Positions 10,453 through 18,052 of a stretch of DNA of 32,548 nucleotides are shown here, in pieces. Position 1 is the stretch's first letter. The number at the start of each line of letters is the position of its first letter. Origin of the DNA: Betaproteobacteria bacterium HGW-Betaproteobacteria-16 (lineage in GTDB: Bacteria > Pseudomonadota > Gammaproteobacteria > Burkholderiales > Burkholderiaceae_C); assembly GCA_002840835.1 (NCBI GenBank), contig PHCQ01000060.1, positions 1 through 32,548 of the forward strand, in the 5' to 3' direction. Below the pieces are notes generated by a model. The model searched no databases. It was given only the letters and a program-made list of their open reading frames with translations, and was not told the DNA's origin. A program made the position numbers and the translations under genes.

Positions 10453-10498
10453 GGGTTGCTCCGTCGGGCGACTTCAGGAAATGACAAGCGTGGGGGTT

Positions 10499-11077
10499 TC
10501 ATTTCGCCAGAGCCTTCAAAGCCAGCTTGATGCCTTCGCTCACACCCACATCCACCGGCAAGGGCTTGAGGGCTGCAGCCGCATCCTTCTCGCTGTAGCC
10601 CAGGGCCATCAGTGCCTGCTGAATGTCGCTCTGCACCTCGCTCTGGGCCGTGCCGGCGCCGGGCAGGTTCAGGTCGGCGCCCAGTTTGCCCTTGAGTTCC
10701 AGCAACAGGCGTTCGGCCGTCTTCTTGCCAATGCCGGGCACCTTGACGATGCGGCCGGCTTCCTGGGCGGTCACGGCCTGGGCCAGGTCGGCCACACTCA
10801 TGCCTGAGAGCACCGACAGCGCCGTGCGCGGGCCGATGCCGGAGATCTTGATGAGCTGGCGGAAGGCTTCGCGCTCGGGCGCGGTGCCGAAACCGTAAAG
10901 AATCTGCGCGTCTTCCCGCACCACGAAGTGGATGAGAAGCGACACTTTTTCGCCGGTGGCGGGCAGGTTGTAAAAGGTGCTCATGGGCACGTCGACCTCG
11001 TAACCCACGCCGTGGCAGTCGATCAGGATCTGGGGAGGGCTTTTTTCCAGCAATGCGCCGGTCAACTTGCCTATCAT
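10499..11077 (-). CDS. ruvA: Holliday junction DNA helicase subunit RuvA
   Basis: This 192-residue protein is of family-typical length. It has an N-terminal OB fold ('MIGKLTGALLEKSPPQILID'), two helix-hairpin-helix motifs ('LIKISGIGPRTALSVLSG' and 'IVKVPGIGKKTAERLLLELK') and a C-terminal three-helix domain that contacts RuvB ('ALMALGYSEKDAAAAL'). RuvA tetramers hold the Holliday junction open and load RuvB rings. The ATG is supported by a GAGGAA site 7 bases upstream. It is the first gene of the minus-strand operon ruvA-ruvB-adaptor-permease-ATPase. A palindromic repeat element lies between it and divergent phoH. Confidence 0.98.
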   Translation of the reverse strand: MIGKLTGALLEKSPPQILIDCHGVGYEVDVPMSTFYNLPATGEKVSLLIHFVVREDAQILYGFGTAPEREAFRQLIKISGIGPRTALSVLSGMSVADLAQAVTAQEAGRIVKVPGIGKKTAERLLLELKGKLGADLNLPGAGTAQSEVQSDIQQALMALGYSEKDAAAALKPLPVDVGVSEGIKLALKALAK

Positions 11078-11084
11078 CGGGTGT

Positions 11085-11090
11085 TTCCTC
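11085..11090 (-). promoter_or_regulatory. Ribosome binding site of ruvA
   Basis: GAGGAA on the minus strand with a 7-base spacer to the ruvA ATG at 11077; it fixes that start. Confidence 0.6.
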
Positions 11091-11107
11091 GGGTTTCGAT
11101 CGCGCTA

Positions 11108-11269
11108 GTGTGCTGTACCGCAAATAGTTGCATGAAATGAAACCGATGAATTCGCGCCCAGGGCAAGGCGCAAACAGCAGCGATAGCCTGTGCTATCGCG
11201 AGGATTTGCAACGCAGCCATGGGTGTGAAGGCACGGTTTCATATGCAAGTTATTTGCGGGACAGGACAC
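11108..11269. repeat. Large imperfect palindromic intergenic element
   Basis: Almost the whole ruvA-phoH spacer is one nested inverted repeat of about 162 bp. The outer arms begin GTGTGCTGTACCGCAAATA on the left (11108-11126). The complement of the right end (to 11269) reads GTGTCCTGTCCCGCAAATA, two mismatches in 19. Inward, TTGCAT and ATGAAACCG also recur in both arms, offset by small gaps. The centre is a short hairpin GCGATAG-CCTGTG-CTATCGC. Partial pairing continues between 'GGGCAAGGCGCAA' on the left and 'TTGCAACGCAGCCATGGG' on the right. No transposase is encoded. It looks like a non-autonomous palindromic (MITE/REP-like) element or a large RNA hairpin. No target-site duplication was evident. 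Confidence 0.7.
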
Positions 11270-11327
11270 GAATCTGGCATATGCGGGGTCGGGACACCGT
11301 TCGCCATCACGCTCACGGATTATCGGT

Positions 11328-12314
11328 TTGATTCTCAGACACACCTTCTCGCCGCCCGACAACGTCCGCATGGGGCACCTGTGCGGCCCCATGGACAGCC
11401 ACATCCGCAGCATCGAGGCGGCCTTGAACGTGAAGGTGGCGCACCGGTTCGAGCAGTTTCGCATCGAGGGCACCAAGCCCAAGGCCAATCAGGCGCTGGA
11501 AGTGCTGCAGGCCTTGTATGAAATGGCGAAGAAGCCGATCCCGGCCGAACAGGTGCAGCTGATGCTCAGCGGCGACACCGCCCTGCCCGGCGGCGAAGAC
11601 GCTATCGCCATGCAGACCCGGCGCGGCGAGGTGCGCGGGCGCACGCCCAACCAGGCGCGCTACCTGGAAAACATGGCCACGCACGACATCACCTTCGGCA
11701 TTGGCCCGGCCGGTACCGGCAAGACGTATCTCGCCGTGGCCTGCGCGGTGGACGCGCTGGAGCGCAGCGCGGTGCAGAAGATCGTGCTCACCCGCCCGGC
11801 CGTGGAAGCCGGCGAAAAACTTGGCTTTCTGCCCGGCGACCTGGGCCAGAAGGTGGACCCGTACCTGCGCCCGCTGTACGACGCGCTGTACGAGCTGATG
11901 GGTTTTGACAAGGTGCAGAAAGCCTTTGAGCGCCAGCAGATCGAAATTGCACCGCTGGCCTTCATGCGCGGGCGCACGCTGAACCACTCGTTCGTGATCC
12001 TCGACGAAGCGCAGAACACCACGGTCGAGCAGATGAAGATGTTCCTCACTCGCATCGGCTTCGGCAGCAAGGCCGTGGTCACCGGCGACGTGAGCCAGAT
12101 CGACCTGCCGCGCACCGAACTGAGCGGCCTGATCGACGCCGAGCGCGTGCTCAAGCGCGTGAACGGCATCGCCTTCAACCGCCTCACCAGCGCCGACGTG
12201 GTCCGCCACCCGCTGGTGGCTCGCATTGTGGATGCTTACGACGCGCGTGGCGCTGCCGAGGACGCGGCTCCTGCACTACGCCGCGCCGTGCGCAAATCCA
12301 CCCGCACCGCCTGA
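11328..12314 (+). CDS. phoH: PhoH family ATPase (YbeZ)
   Basis: This 328-residue P-loop protein has an N-terminal KH-like region, Walker A GPAGTGKT (residues 126-133), 'VLTRPAVEAGEKLGFLPGDL' and Walker B 'VILDEAQN', all standard for PhoH/YbeZ. The family is a predicted RNA-linked ATPase/helicase that acts with the YbeY endoribonuclease in ribosome maturation. The start used is a TTG giving 'MILRHTFSPP', which matches the usual beginning of betaproteobacterial PhoH as I recall it; a GGA about 8 bases upstream helps. ybeY lies downstream in the same direction, but a lipoprotein gene sits between them. Its promoter must lie in or beside the palindromic element upstream. Confidence 0.93.
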   Translation: MILRHTFSPPDNVRMGHLCGPMDSHIRSIEAALNVKVAHRFEQFRIEGTKPKANQALEVLQALYEMAKKPIPAEQVQLMLSGDTALPGGEDAIAMQTRRGEVRGRTPNQARYLENMATHDITFGIGPAGTGKTYLAVACAVDALERSAVQKIVLTRPAVEAGEKLGFLPGDLGQKVDPYLRPLYDALYELMGFDKVQKAFERQQIEIAPLAFMRGRTLNHSFVILDEAQNTTVEQMKMFLTRIGFGSKAVVTGDVSQIDLPRTELSGLIDAERVLKRVNGIAFNRLTSADVVRHPLVARIVDAYDARGAAEDAAPALRRAVRKSTRTA

Positions 12315-12347
12315 TTCCCGCCAACGCTCCGCCACCGAGGCCGCCAC

Positions 12348-12809
12348 ATGAACCTGCCCATGTCACTTCGTTTTGCCTCACTGGCTGGGCTGTTGCTCGT
12401 GTTGGGCGCCTGCGCGGGCACCGGCAAAGTGCCGCTGGACACGGCGCCTGCCGTGGCATCAGAAACGAAGCCACACGCGGGCACTCGCGCCGGCACAGGC
12501 CTGATCGTAGGCCCGGATTTTTCGAGCCAGACCGTGCGCTTCCGCTGCGCCGGCGGCGCCGAGCTGGAAGTGGCCTACCTCAACCTGCCCGAGAGCCTGG
12601 CGTTCGCCGCCCTGCACCACGACGGCCACACCGCCCTGCTGCAGAACCGGCCCACCGCTTCAGGCGCGCGCTATGTGGCGCTGGACGAACAACACAGCCT
12701 GCGCTGGCACACCAAAGGCAGCGAAGGTTTTCTGGCCTTCATGGCCGCCGACCACACTGCCAAGGAACAGGTGCTGCTGAGCGACTGCCACGCCCTGCCC
12801 ACCCCTTGA
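12348..12809 (+). CDS. MliC-family-like lipoprotein (C-type lysozyme inhibitor)
   Basis: This 153-residue lipoprotein has a type II signal peptide with lipobox LGAC, the acylated cysteine being C22. The mature domain follows the MliC pattern: 'TVRFRCAGGAELEVAYLN', 'LLQNRPTASGARYVALDEQH', 'LRWHTKGSEGFL' and a late cysteine in 'LSDCHALP' that could pair with the earlier cysteine. MliC proteins are outer-membrane lipoproteins that block C-type lysozyme. A second in-frame Met at residue 5 could be the start. It is placed between phoH and ybeY, 33 bp after the first and 19 bp before the second, so it is probably co-transcribed with both. The family call rests on motif pattern only. Confidence 0.7.
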   Translation: MNLPMSLRFASLAGLLLVLGACAGTGKVPLDTAPAVASETKPHAGTRAGTGLIVGPDFSSQTVRFRCAGGAELEVAYLNLPESLAFAALHHDGHTALLQNRPTASGARYVALDEQHSLRWHTKGSEGFLAFMAADHTAKEQVLLSDCHALPTP

Positions 12810-12828
12810 TGGCGCACTGACCTCATTT

Positions 12829-13290
12829 ATGCCCCTGCCCGCCCTCAGCCTGTCCCTCCAGTTCGGCGACCTGCCCGATGCCGCCAAACACCGCGCCGCC
12901 CTGCCCCGTCACAAGGTGCAGCGCTGCATCCGCCATGCGCTGGAGCGCGATGCCGAGATCACCGTGCGCATCGTCGACGCCGAAGAAGGCCAGGCCCTGA
13001 ACCGCGACTACCGTGGCAAGGACTACGCCACCAACGTGCTCACCTTCGACTACGCCACCGAACCCCTGGTGATGGCCGACCTGGTGCTGTGTGCGCCCGT
13101 GATTGCAAAAGAAGCCAAGGAGCTGAAGAAGTCACTGGCTGACCACTATGCGCATCTGCTGGTGCACGGCACCCTGCATGCGCAGGGGTGGGACCATGAG
13201 ACGGGGGAGGAAGATGCTGAGGCGATGGAGGCGCGGGAGACGGAGATTCTGGCTGGGTTGGGGGTGGAGGACCCGTATGCTCGGTCCTGA
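12829..13290 (+). CDS. ybeY: Endoribonuclease YbeY (rRNA maturation factor)
   Basis: This 153-residue single-domain metalloprotein carries the diagnostic zinc site HGTLHAQGWDH, with ligands H113, H117 and H123. The conserved 'LNRDYRGKDYATNVLTFDY' stretch lies upstream. YbeY takes part in 16S rRNA 3'-end maturation and ribosome quality control in the cytoplasm. Its family partner PhoH/YbeZ is encoded two genes upstream on the same strand. Length and motif order are normal. Confidence 0.95.
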   Translation: MPLPALSLSLQFGDLPDAAKHRAALPRHKVQRCIRHALERDAEITVRIVDAEEGQALNRDYRGKDYATNVLTFDYATEPLVMADLVLCAPVIAKEAKELKKSLADHYAHLLVHGTLHAQGWDHETGEEDAEAMEARETEILAGLGVEDPYARS

Positions 13291-13380
13291 GCCTGCGAAT
13301 CTGACTGCAGCAGCACGTTTGTGATCCAGCCCGCACCTAATCAAATGTCGAATGGAATTGCGGACCGCCGTACAGAACGG

Positions 13381-13839
13381 TCAAGCCCCGCTTGGCGTAT
13401 CTGGAGAGGTGAATGGTGCAGGATTCTCCCAAAGGCGGCGGAGTTCGGGTGGCAACACATCCATCGCACGCTCAAAGCCATCTGACGTGACCACGGACCT
13501 TAAGGCAGTCCCGACCGACTCAATTGCGTTGTCCGGGGAGAAGTTGTGCTCAGGCCGTAGCGAACGCACTTCATCAAGCAGCTCGGCGTGAGAGCCCACA
13601 GGCTCAACTTGATCACTCGGCATCCAGTGCTGAAGGAACAAAGCCCGAACCACCGGGGGCAACTGGTCCGCGAAACGCAAGGCATCATTGGTTGAAAGCC
13701 TCCGCCTGAACATATGAAGCACGCCTTCAACCATGTTCCATGCCATGTTCGTCGTGGCCAGTCCGGCTTCATCACGTGCGGTGACCATGAATCGCTCGAA
13801 GTCGACAGAGGCTCGTTGGTATTCGGGTGGCCAAGGCAT
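13381..13839 (-). CDS. DUF2267 domain protein
   Basis: This 152-residue soluble protein has the DUF2267 pattern: 'FERFMVTARDEAGL', 'AWNMVEGVLHMFRRRLS', 'ALRFADQLPPVVRALFLQHW' and, near the end, 'RAMDVLPPELRRLWEN'. The function of this family is unknown. The ATG at 13839 places the start just before the conserved region. An ATG 21 codons upstream (13902) is possible, preceded only by a weak AGG; neither start has a strong ribosome binding site. It stands alone between the convergent ybeY and the 3' end of the pigment operon. Confidence 0.7.
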   Translation of the reverse strand: MPWPPEYQRASVDFERFMVTARDEAGLATTNMAWNMVEGVLHMFRRRLSTNDALRFADQLPPVVRALFLQHWMPSDQVEPVGSHAELLDEVRSLRPEHNFSPDNAIESVGTALRSVVTSDGFERAMDVLPPELRRLWENPAPFTSPDTPSGA

Positions 13840-14047
13840 GTTGCTTTGAATCTGGTGGGTGCAAGTTTTGGCTGAGCGGGTTGAATCAGGTCTGTCCTGC
13901 ATCAGCCTGGAAGCGAGAACAGGCTAAACAGAGCCGACAAACCCAGTTGGCTTCCTTTCCACCGATCCGTCAACTTGATGGATAGGGTGAGAGAACGGAT
14001 ATGGCGGCTGCAGCCTCACACCGCAGGCGCGGCGTAGGTATCCTTCT

Positions 14048-14767
14048 TCAAATCATCCCCCCATTGATCGAAATCACTTGCCCCGAAATGTAGGCCGCCT
14101 GGTCGGAAGCCAAGAAGGCTACGAGATTCGCCACCTCTTCCGGCTGCCCCGCCCGCTGCATGGGCACGATCTTCTTGATGGCCTCTGCGTTGAAGGCGCC
14201 TTCGATCATGCCGGTGGCGATGATGCCGGGGGCTACGGCGTTGACGGTGACGCCGCGGCTGGCGAGTTCCAGGGCCAGGGACTTGGAGGCGGCGTGCAGC
14301 GCGCCTTTGGCCGCCGAATAGTTCACTTGGCCGCGATTGCCGGTGACGGCGGCCACCGAGGTGATGCTGATGATGCGGCCCCAGCGGGTGCGCATCATGG
14401 GCATGGTGAGGGGCTGGGTGACGTTGAAGAAGCCATTGAGTGAGACGTCGACCACGCGATCCCACTGCCCTCCGTTCATGCCGGGGAACACGGCGTCTTC
14501 GTGGATGCCGGCGTTGTTGACCAGAATCTGGATGGGGCCGTTGGCCAGCAGGGTGTCGAGGGCGGCCTGGGTGGCTTCGCGGTCGGTGATGTCGAACGCC
14601 AGGGCTTCGGCGCTGCCGCCGGCGACTGTGATTTCTTTGACCACGGCTTGTGCGCGGTCCAGGCCGCTGTTGGCGTGCACGACGACGTGGTGGCCGTCTG
14701 CGGCCAGGCGGCGGCAGATGGCCGCACCGATGCCGCCGCTGCCGCCAGTGACTAGGGCGCGTTTCAT
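14048..14767 (-). CDS. apeQ: 3-oxoacyl-ACP reductase, FabG/ApeQ type
   Basis: This 239-residue short-chain dehydrogenase has the NADP(H) motif TGGSGGIG (7-14), NNAG, and the catalytic set S137, Y150 and K154 ('GQVNYSAAKGAL'). It ends with the FabG-type 'YISGQVISINGGMI'. In aryl polyene assembly the equivalent enzyme (ApeQ) reduces the 3-oxo group after each extension. It is the last gene of the 14-gene operon; its ATG overlaps the stop of the ApeP-type gene by 4 bp. The assignment to the pigment pathway rests on context, since primary fatty acid FabG has the same fold. The name apeQ follows the E. coli aryl polyene system. Confidence 0.9.
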   Translation of the reverse strand: MKRALVTGGSGGIGAAICRRLAADGHHVVVHANSGLDRAQAVVKEITVAGGSAEALAFDITDREATQAALDTLLANGPIQILVNNAGIHEDAVFPGMNGGQWDRVVDVSLNGFFNVTQPLTMPMMRTRWGRIISITSVAAVTGNRGQVNYSAAKGALHAASKSLALELASRGVTVNAVAPGIIATGMIEGAFNAEAIKKIVPMQRAGQPEEVANLVAFLASDQAAYISGQVISINGGMI

Positions 14768-15258
14768 TTGGGGGCTTCCTTCTGCATCGAACTGGAACTG
14801 GACATGGCACTGGCGTCGATCACCACGGCGGCGCGGCCTTCTAGCAGGCAGCGGCCTTGGTGGCTGACGGAGAACTGGTAAAGGATGTTTCGATCGTCGC
14901 CAGAGAGGCGTTCGGCCCGCACATCCAGCTCGCCGGGCAGGTCGTCGAGCCGGGTCACGTGCAGGTTCACGCCACGCACGCTGGTGAGGTAGCCCTGGCG
15001 CGGGGGCCCTTCGGCGCCGGCAAGCAAAGCCCCGTGCACCGCCATGGCCTGTGCGGCGTATTCGATGCCGTGGGCGGCGCCCAGTTGATCGTTCGAGCGC
15101 AGGGGGTTGGTGGGGTCGGTGTGGCTCACGGCGCGGCATTCAATGGCGGCTTCGGACCATGACTGCACGGTGTCCAACAAGCACATGCTGCCATGGTGCG
15201 GGATGCGCGCGGCGATGCCGGCGTGGTCAATGACCTGACCCAACACGGGGCCGCTCAC
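14764..15258 (-). CDS. apeP: 3-hydroxyacyl-ACP dehydratase, ApeP type
   Basis: This 164-residue hot-dog-fold protein starts with GTG, fixed by a 4-bp GTGA overlap with the stop of the chain-length-factor gene. The hallmark 'IPHHGSMCLLD' (H21/H22 region) and 'AAHGIEYAAQAMAVHG' (E66) give candidate catalytic His and Glu. In the characterised E. coli system ApeP pairs with ApeI to form the dehydratase that creates the trans double bonds. An ApeI-type gene is present upstream in this operon, so both partners are here. The Ser-rich tail ('MSSSSSMQKEAPK') is probably disordered. Confidence 0.85.
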   Translation of the reverse strand: MSGPVLGQVIDHAGIAARIPHHGSMCLLDTVQSWSEAAIECRAVSHTDPTNPLRSNDQLGAAHGIEYAAQAMAVHGALLAGAEGPPRQGYLTSVRGVNLHVTRLDDLPGELDVRAERLSGDDRNILYQFSVSHQGRCLLEGRAAVVIDASAMSSSSSMQKEAPK

Positions 15259-16064
15259 AGGCTCACCTCGACCTGCAATTGCATGGGTGCCAGGTAGTCC
15301 AGCACCACGGTGCCTGATTCGCCTTTGGCCAGGGCGCGCAGCAGGGGCAGTGCGCGCAGGGCCGGGATCTGCTGGCGCAGGGTTTCCAGGGCGGGGTCGC
15401 CCAAGGTTTGCGCGGCGGCGGTGGTGGGCGATACCTTTATGCATGCCAGCGAGTGCGGGCCGCGCTCGGGGCTGAGCAGCAGGGCCACGCCGCCGCAGTC
15501 GGGCGTGTCGCGTTTGGCGCGCAGGGGTTCGGGGTATTCGCTGTCGTAGGCAATCAACAGGGTGGGCTGGCGGTCCAGCACCACCTGGCCCAGCGTATCG
15601 ATCAGGCCGGCGCCGAAGCTGGCGTCGAAGGCGCACAGCACCTGGCACGGTGCCATGGCGCGGGTGGCAATGCCCCAGTAGCCGGCGGCGGCGTTGTGCA
15701 CGGAATTGTGGAAGCGGGTGGGCGAGATCTGGCGGTCGTCGGTGGCGAGCTGTTCACAAATGGCGTGGCAGTTGTGGCCGTCGGCGCCCGATGCAGAAAA
15801 CACGGTGGCCAGGGTGGACACGTCGGCCTGGGCGTGGGCCACGGCTTCCAGCCCCACGCCCAAGGTGAGTTTGATCACGCGGCTGGCGCGGCGGCGCTCG
15901 GCCGATGGCAGGCTGGTGGGCACGGGCAGCACGGTGGGTGCGGCCACCAGCGCCTGTTCGCCGCGCAGCACGGCGCTGGCGGTGGCCCAGTCGGGCAGGC
16001 CGGGGGCGATGAGGCCGATGCCGTCGATCCAGGCGGTGAGGGTTTGGGATGGGGCTTGGTTCAT
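15255..16064 (-). CDS. apeC: Ketosynthase-like chain length factor, ApeC type
   Basis: This 269-residue protein resembles the N-terminal half of a ketoacyl synthase, including 'GIGLIAPGLPDWATASAVLR', 'ISPTRFHNSVHNAAAGYWGI' and 'CQVLCAFDASFGAG'. It lacks the catalytic STAC cysteine context and the downstream HGT and GHT histidines, so it is not an active condensing enzyme alone. Such proteins partner a full ketosynthase (ApeO) as a chain-length factor in aryl polyene synthesis. Its ATG overlaps the stop of the ketosynthase gene by 4 bp, consistent with 1:1 production. A paralogue with the same 'LPDW' opening occurs at 27494-28342. Confidence 0.85.
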   Translation of the reverse strand: MNQAPSQTLTAWIDGIGLIAPGLPDWATASAVLRGEQALVAAPTVLPVPTSLPSAERRRASRVIKLTLGVGLEAVAHAQADVSTLATVFSASGADGHNCHAICEQLATDDRQISPTRFHNSVHNAAAGYWGIATRAMAPCQVLCAFDASFGAGLIDTLGQVVLDRQPTLLIAYDSEYPEPLRAKRDTPDCGGVALLLSPERGPHSLACIKVSPTTAAAQTLGDPALETLRQQIPALRALPLLRALAKGESGTVVLDYLAPMQLQVEVSL

Positions 16065-17251
16065 GGCGCGATACCGAACACCAGGGCGCAGTTGCTGCCG
16101 CCGAAGCCGAAAGAATTGGTGAGGGCGTGGCGCACGGGGGCGCTGCGGCCTTGTGTCATGTACTGCAGGGGAATGGATTCGTCCAGCGTGGCGGTGCCTG
16201 GGCTGCCGGGCAAAAAACCGTCGGTCAGGGCCAGGGCACACACCACGGCTTCCACCGCGCCGGCGGCGCCCAGGGTGTGGCCGGTGGCGCCTTTGGTGGA
16301 CGAACACGGCACGCGGTCGCCGAACAAACGGGCCACGGCCATGCCTTCTGCGGCGTCATTGGCCGGGGTGGCGGTGCCGTGCAGGTTGATGTAGTCAATG
16401 TCGCTGGCCTGCAGGCCGGCGGCGCGCAGGGCAGCGCTCATGGCCATTTCAGCGCCCAGGCCTTCCGGGTGCGGTGAAGACATGTGGTACGCGTCACTGG
16501 ACTCGCCGGCACCCAGCAGCAGCACGGTGCCGGGCGCGGGGGCTTCGGCCCGTTCCAGCAGGGCGAAGGCCGCGGCCTCGCCGATGGAAATGCCGTCGCG
16601 CGCCGCGTCGTAGGGGTGGCAGGGCTGAGCCGATGTGAGCCCCAGCGATGCGAAGCCGTACAGCGTGGTCAGGCACAGCGTGTCCACGCCGCCCACGATG
16701 GCCGCGTCGATGGTGCCCAGCGCGAGCTGGCGCTGCGCGGCGGCGAACACCTTGGCGCTGGACGAGCACGCGGTGGAGATGGCCATGGCCATGCCTTCAA
16801 GGCCAAAGTAGTCGCGCGTGAATTCGGCGACCGAGAACGCGTTGTGGGTGGTGCGGTAGTTGAAGTCGTCCGGCAGGGCGCCGGTGTCAGCGTCGCGACG
16901 GCGGTAGGCCAGTTCGGTCTGCAGGATGCCGGAGGTGCTGGTGCCCAGGAACACGCCCACGCGGGCCTTGCCGTAGCGGGCTGCGGCCTCGCGTACCTTG
17001 TCTGCGAAGCCGTCGGCCTCCAGGCCCATCAGAGCCAGGCGGTTGTTGCGGCAGTTGTAGACGGCCACGTGCTCGGGCAGCACTTGCTGGTCCACGCCGG
17101 CCACTTCGCCGATCCAGGTGTCAAGCTTCACTGATTCAAAGGCACACGGTGCCAGGGCGCTGCGGTTGGCCTGCAAGGCCGCGCGGGTGGCGGCCAGGCC
17201 TTGCCCCAGGCAGGTGGTGGCCGTGTAGGCGGTGAGTTGCACCGGGGTCAT
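16061..17251 (-). CDS. apeO: Beta-ketoacyl-ACP synthase, ApeO type
   Basis: This 396-residue condensing enzyme has the complete catalytic triad: C162 (STACSSSAK), H291 (HGTATPAND) and H325 (TKGATGHTLGAAGA). The C-terminal 'NSFGFGGSNCAL' loop is present. It should carry out decarboxylative condensation of malonyl-ACP onto the growing aryl polyene. It overlaps the chain-length-factor gene and lies 27 bp after the methyltransferase gene. It is clearly paralogous to the ketosynthase at 26262-27497: they share 'CRNNRLA' with 'ADGF', and 'ALLER' in matching positions. The name follows the E. coli ApeO:ApeC pair. Confidence 0.9.
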   Translation of the reverse strand: MTPVQLTAYTATTCLGQGLAATRAALQANRSALAPCAFESVKLDTWIGEVAGVDQQVLPEHVAVYNCRNNRLALMGLEADGFADKVREAAARYGKARVGVFLGTSTSGILQTELAYRRRDADTGALPDDFNYRTTHNAFSVAEFTRDYFGLEGMAMAISTACSSSAKVFAAAQRQLALGTIDAAIVGGVDTLCLTTLYGFASLGLTSAQPCHPYDAARDGISIGEAAAFALLERAEAPAPGTVLLLGAGESSDAYHMSSPHPEGLGAEMAMSAALRAAGLQASDIDYINLHGTATPANDAAEGMAVARLFGDRVPCSSTKGATGHTLGAAGAVEAVVCALALTDGFLPGSPGTATLDESIPLQYMTQGRSAPVRHALTNSFGFGGSNCALVFGIAP

Positions 17252-17278
17252 GAAGTCTCCGTTTTTATGGGTGTCGCG

Positions 17279-18052
17279 TCAGGACGGTACCCGGCACACC
17301 AGCATCACATTGGCAAAGGGTTTTTCGCCGCTCATGTTCTGCGACGTGACCTCGAAGCCTACCCGCTCCAGCAGCGCGCGCCAGTCTGCCAGCGGGCGGG
17401 CGTAGAGCTTGGGCAGGCGGTGGCCACGGGCGAAGGTGACGACGTGGTCGACCCAGTTGCTGATGTGGTACGGCAGGCCGGCGCTCACGTCGCCAATGCG
17501 GGTGAGGAACAGCCCGCCAGGCGGCAGTGCGGCGTGGATGCGGCGCAGCACGTCTTCCTGGCCGGCATGGTCAAAGTAATGCAGCGCGTCGAGGATGGTG
17601 ACCACGTCGACCTTGCCGAAGTCGGTGCGGCACATGTCGCCCTGCTCGATGCGCAGCACCGGGTGGTTGGGGCCAAAAGCGCGCGCGGCGCGTTCCACGT
17701 CTTTCTGCATCAGCTCCACGCCGCGCAGTTGATCAGGCCTGGGCGGTGTGGGCCAGCCGGCGGGCCACTGCCCCTCTTCGTAAAGCGCACGTGCAGACAG
17801 CAGCCACGAAAACAGGCTGCCTTGCCCGCAGCCCAGGTCCAGGAAACGGCCACGCTCGGGCAGCAGGCCCTGGCGCAGCAGTTCACGGAAGATGGGGTCG
17901 CCACCGAGCTTGCCGCGAGCGTAGTGGTAGGCAAAGCGGCCACCGCCCAGGAAGGGTTGGGTGGCGTCGTCGAGCAGGCGTTTCAGGAAGGCTCCCTGGG
18001 AGAGGCTAGGGGACGCGTTCTGGGAGGCGCTTTGGGAGACGGTATTGCTCAT
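17279..18052 (-). CDS. Class I SAM-dependent methyltransferase
   Basis: This 257-residue methyltransferase has motif I 'FLDLGCGQGSLFSWLL' (about 70-85), an acidic post-I residue in 'RGVELMQKD', and 'DVVTILDALHYFDH' followed by 'ALPPGGLFLTRIGD'. These are standard for class I enzymes acting on small molecules or lipids. The Ser/Gln-rich N-terminus is probably disordered. In known aryl polyenes the aromatic ring can carry a methyl group and the cluster includes a methyltransferase, so ring methylation is the likely role; O-methylation is an alternative. The ATG overlaps the stop of the deacetylase-like gene by 4 bp. Confidence 0.8.
   Translation of the reverse strand: MSNTVSQSASQNASPSLSQGAFLKRLLDDATQPFLGGGRFAYHYARGKLGGDPIFRELLRQGLLPERGRFLDLGCGQGSLFSWLLSARALYEEGQWPAGWPTPPRPDQLRGVELMQKDVERAARAFGPNHPVLRIEQGDMCRTDFGKVDVVTILDALHYFDHAGQEDVLRRIHAALPPGGLFLTRIGDVSAGLPYHISNWVDHVVTFARGHRLPKLYARPLADWRALLERVGFEVTSQNMSGEKPFANVMLVCRVPS

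Noticed and set aside
11128..11331. Small plus-strand open frame of 67 codons in the ruvA-phoH spacer
   Set aside because: It lies within the palindromic element, lacks a ribosome binding site and has no family resemblance.
15258..15648. Upstream extension of the ApeP-type gene frame
   Set aside because: The extension runs inside the chain-length-factor gene. The GTG at 15258 with a 4-bp overlap places the hot-dog motif at the expected distance from the start.
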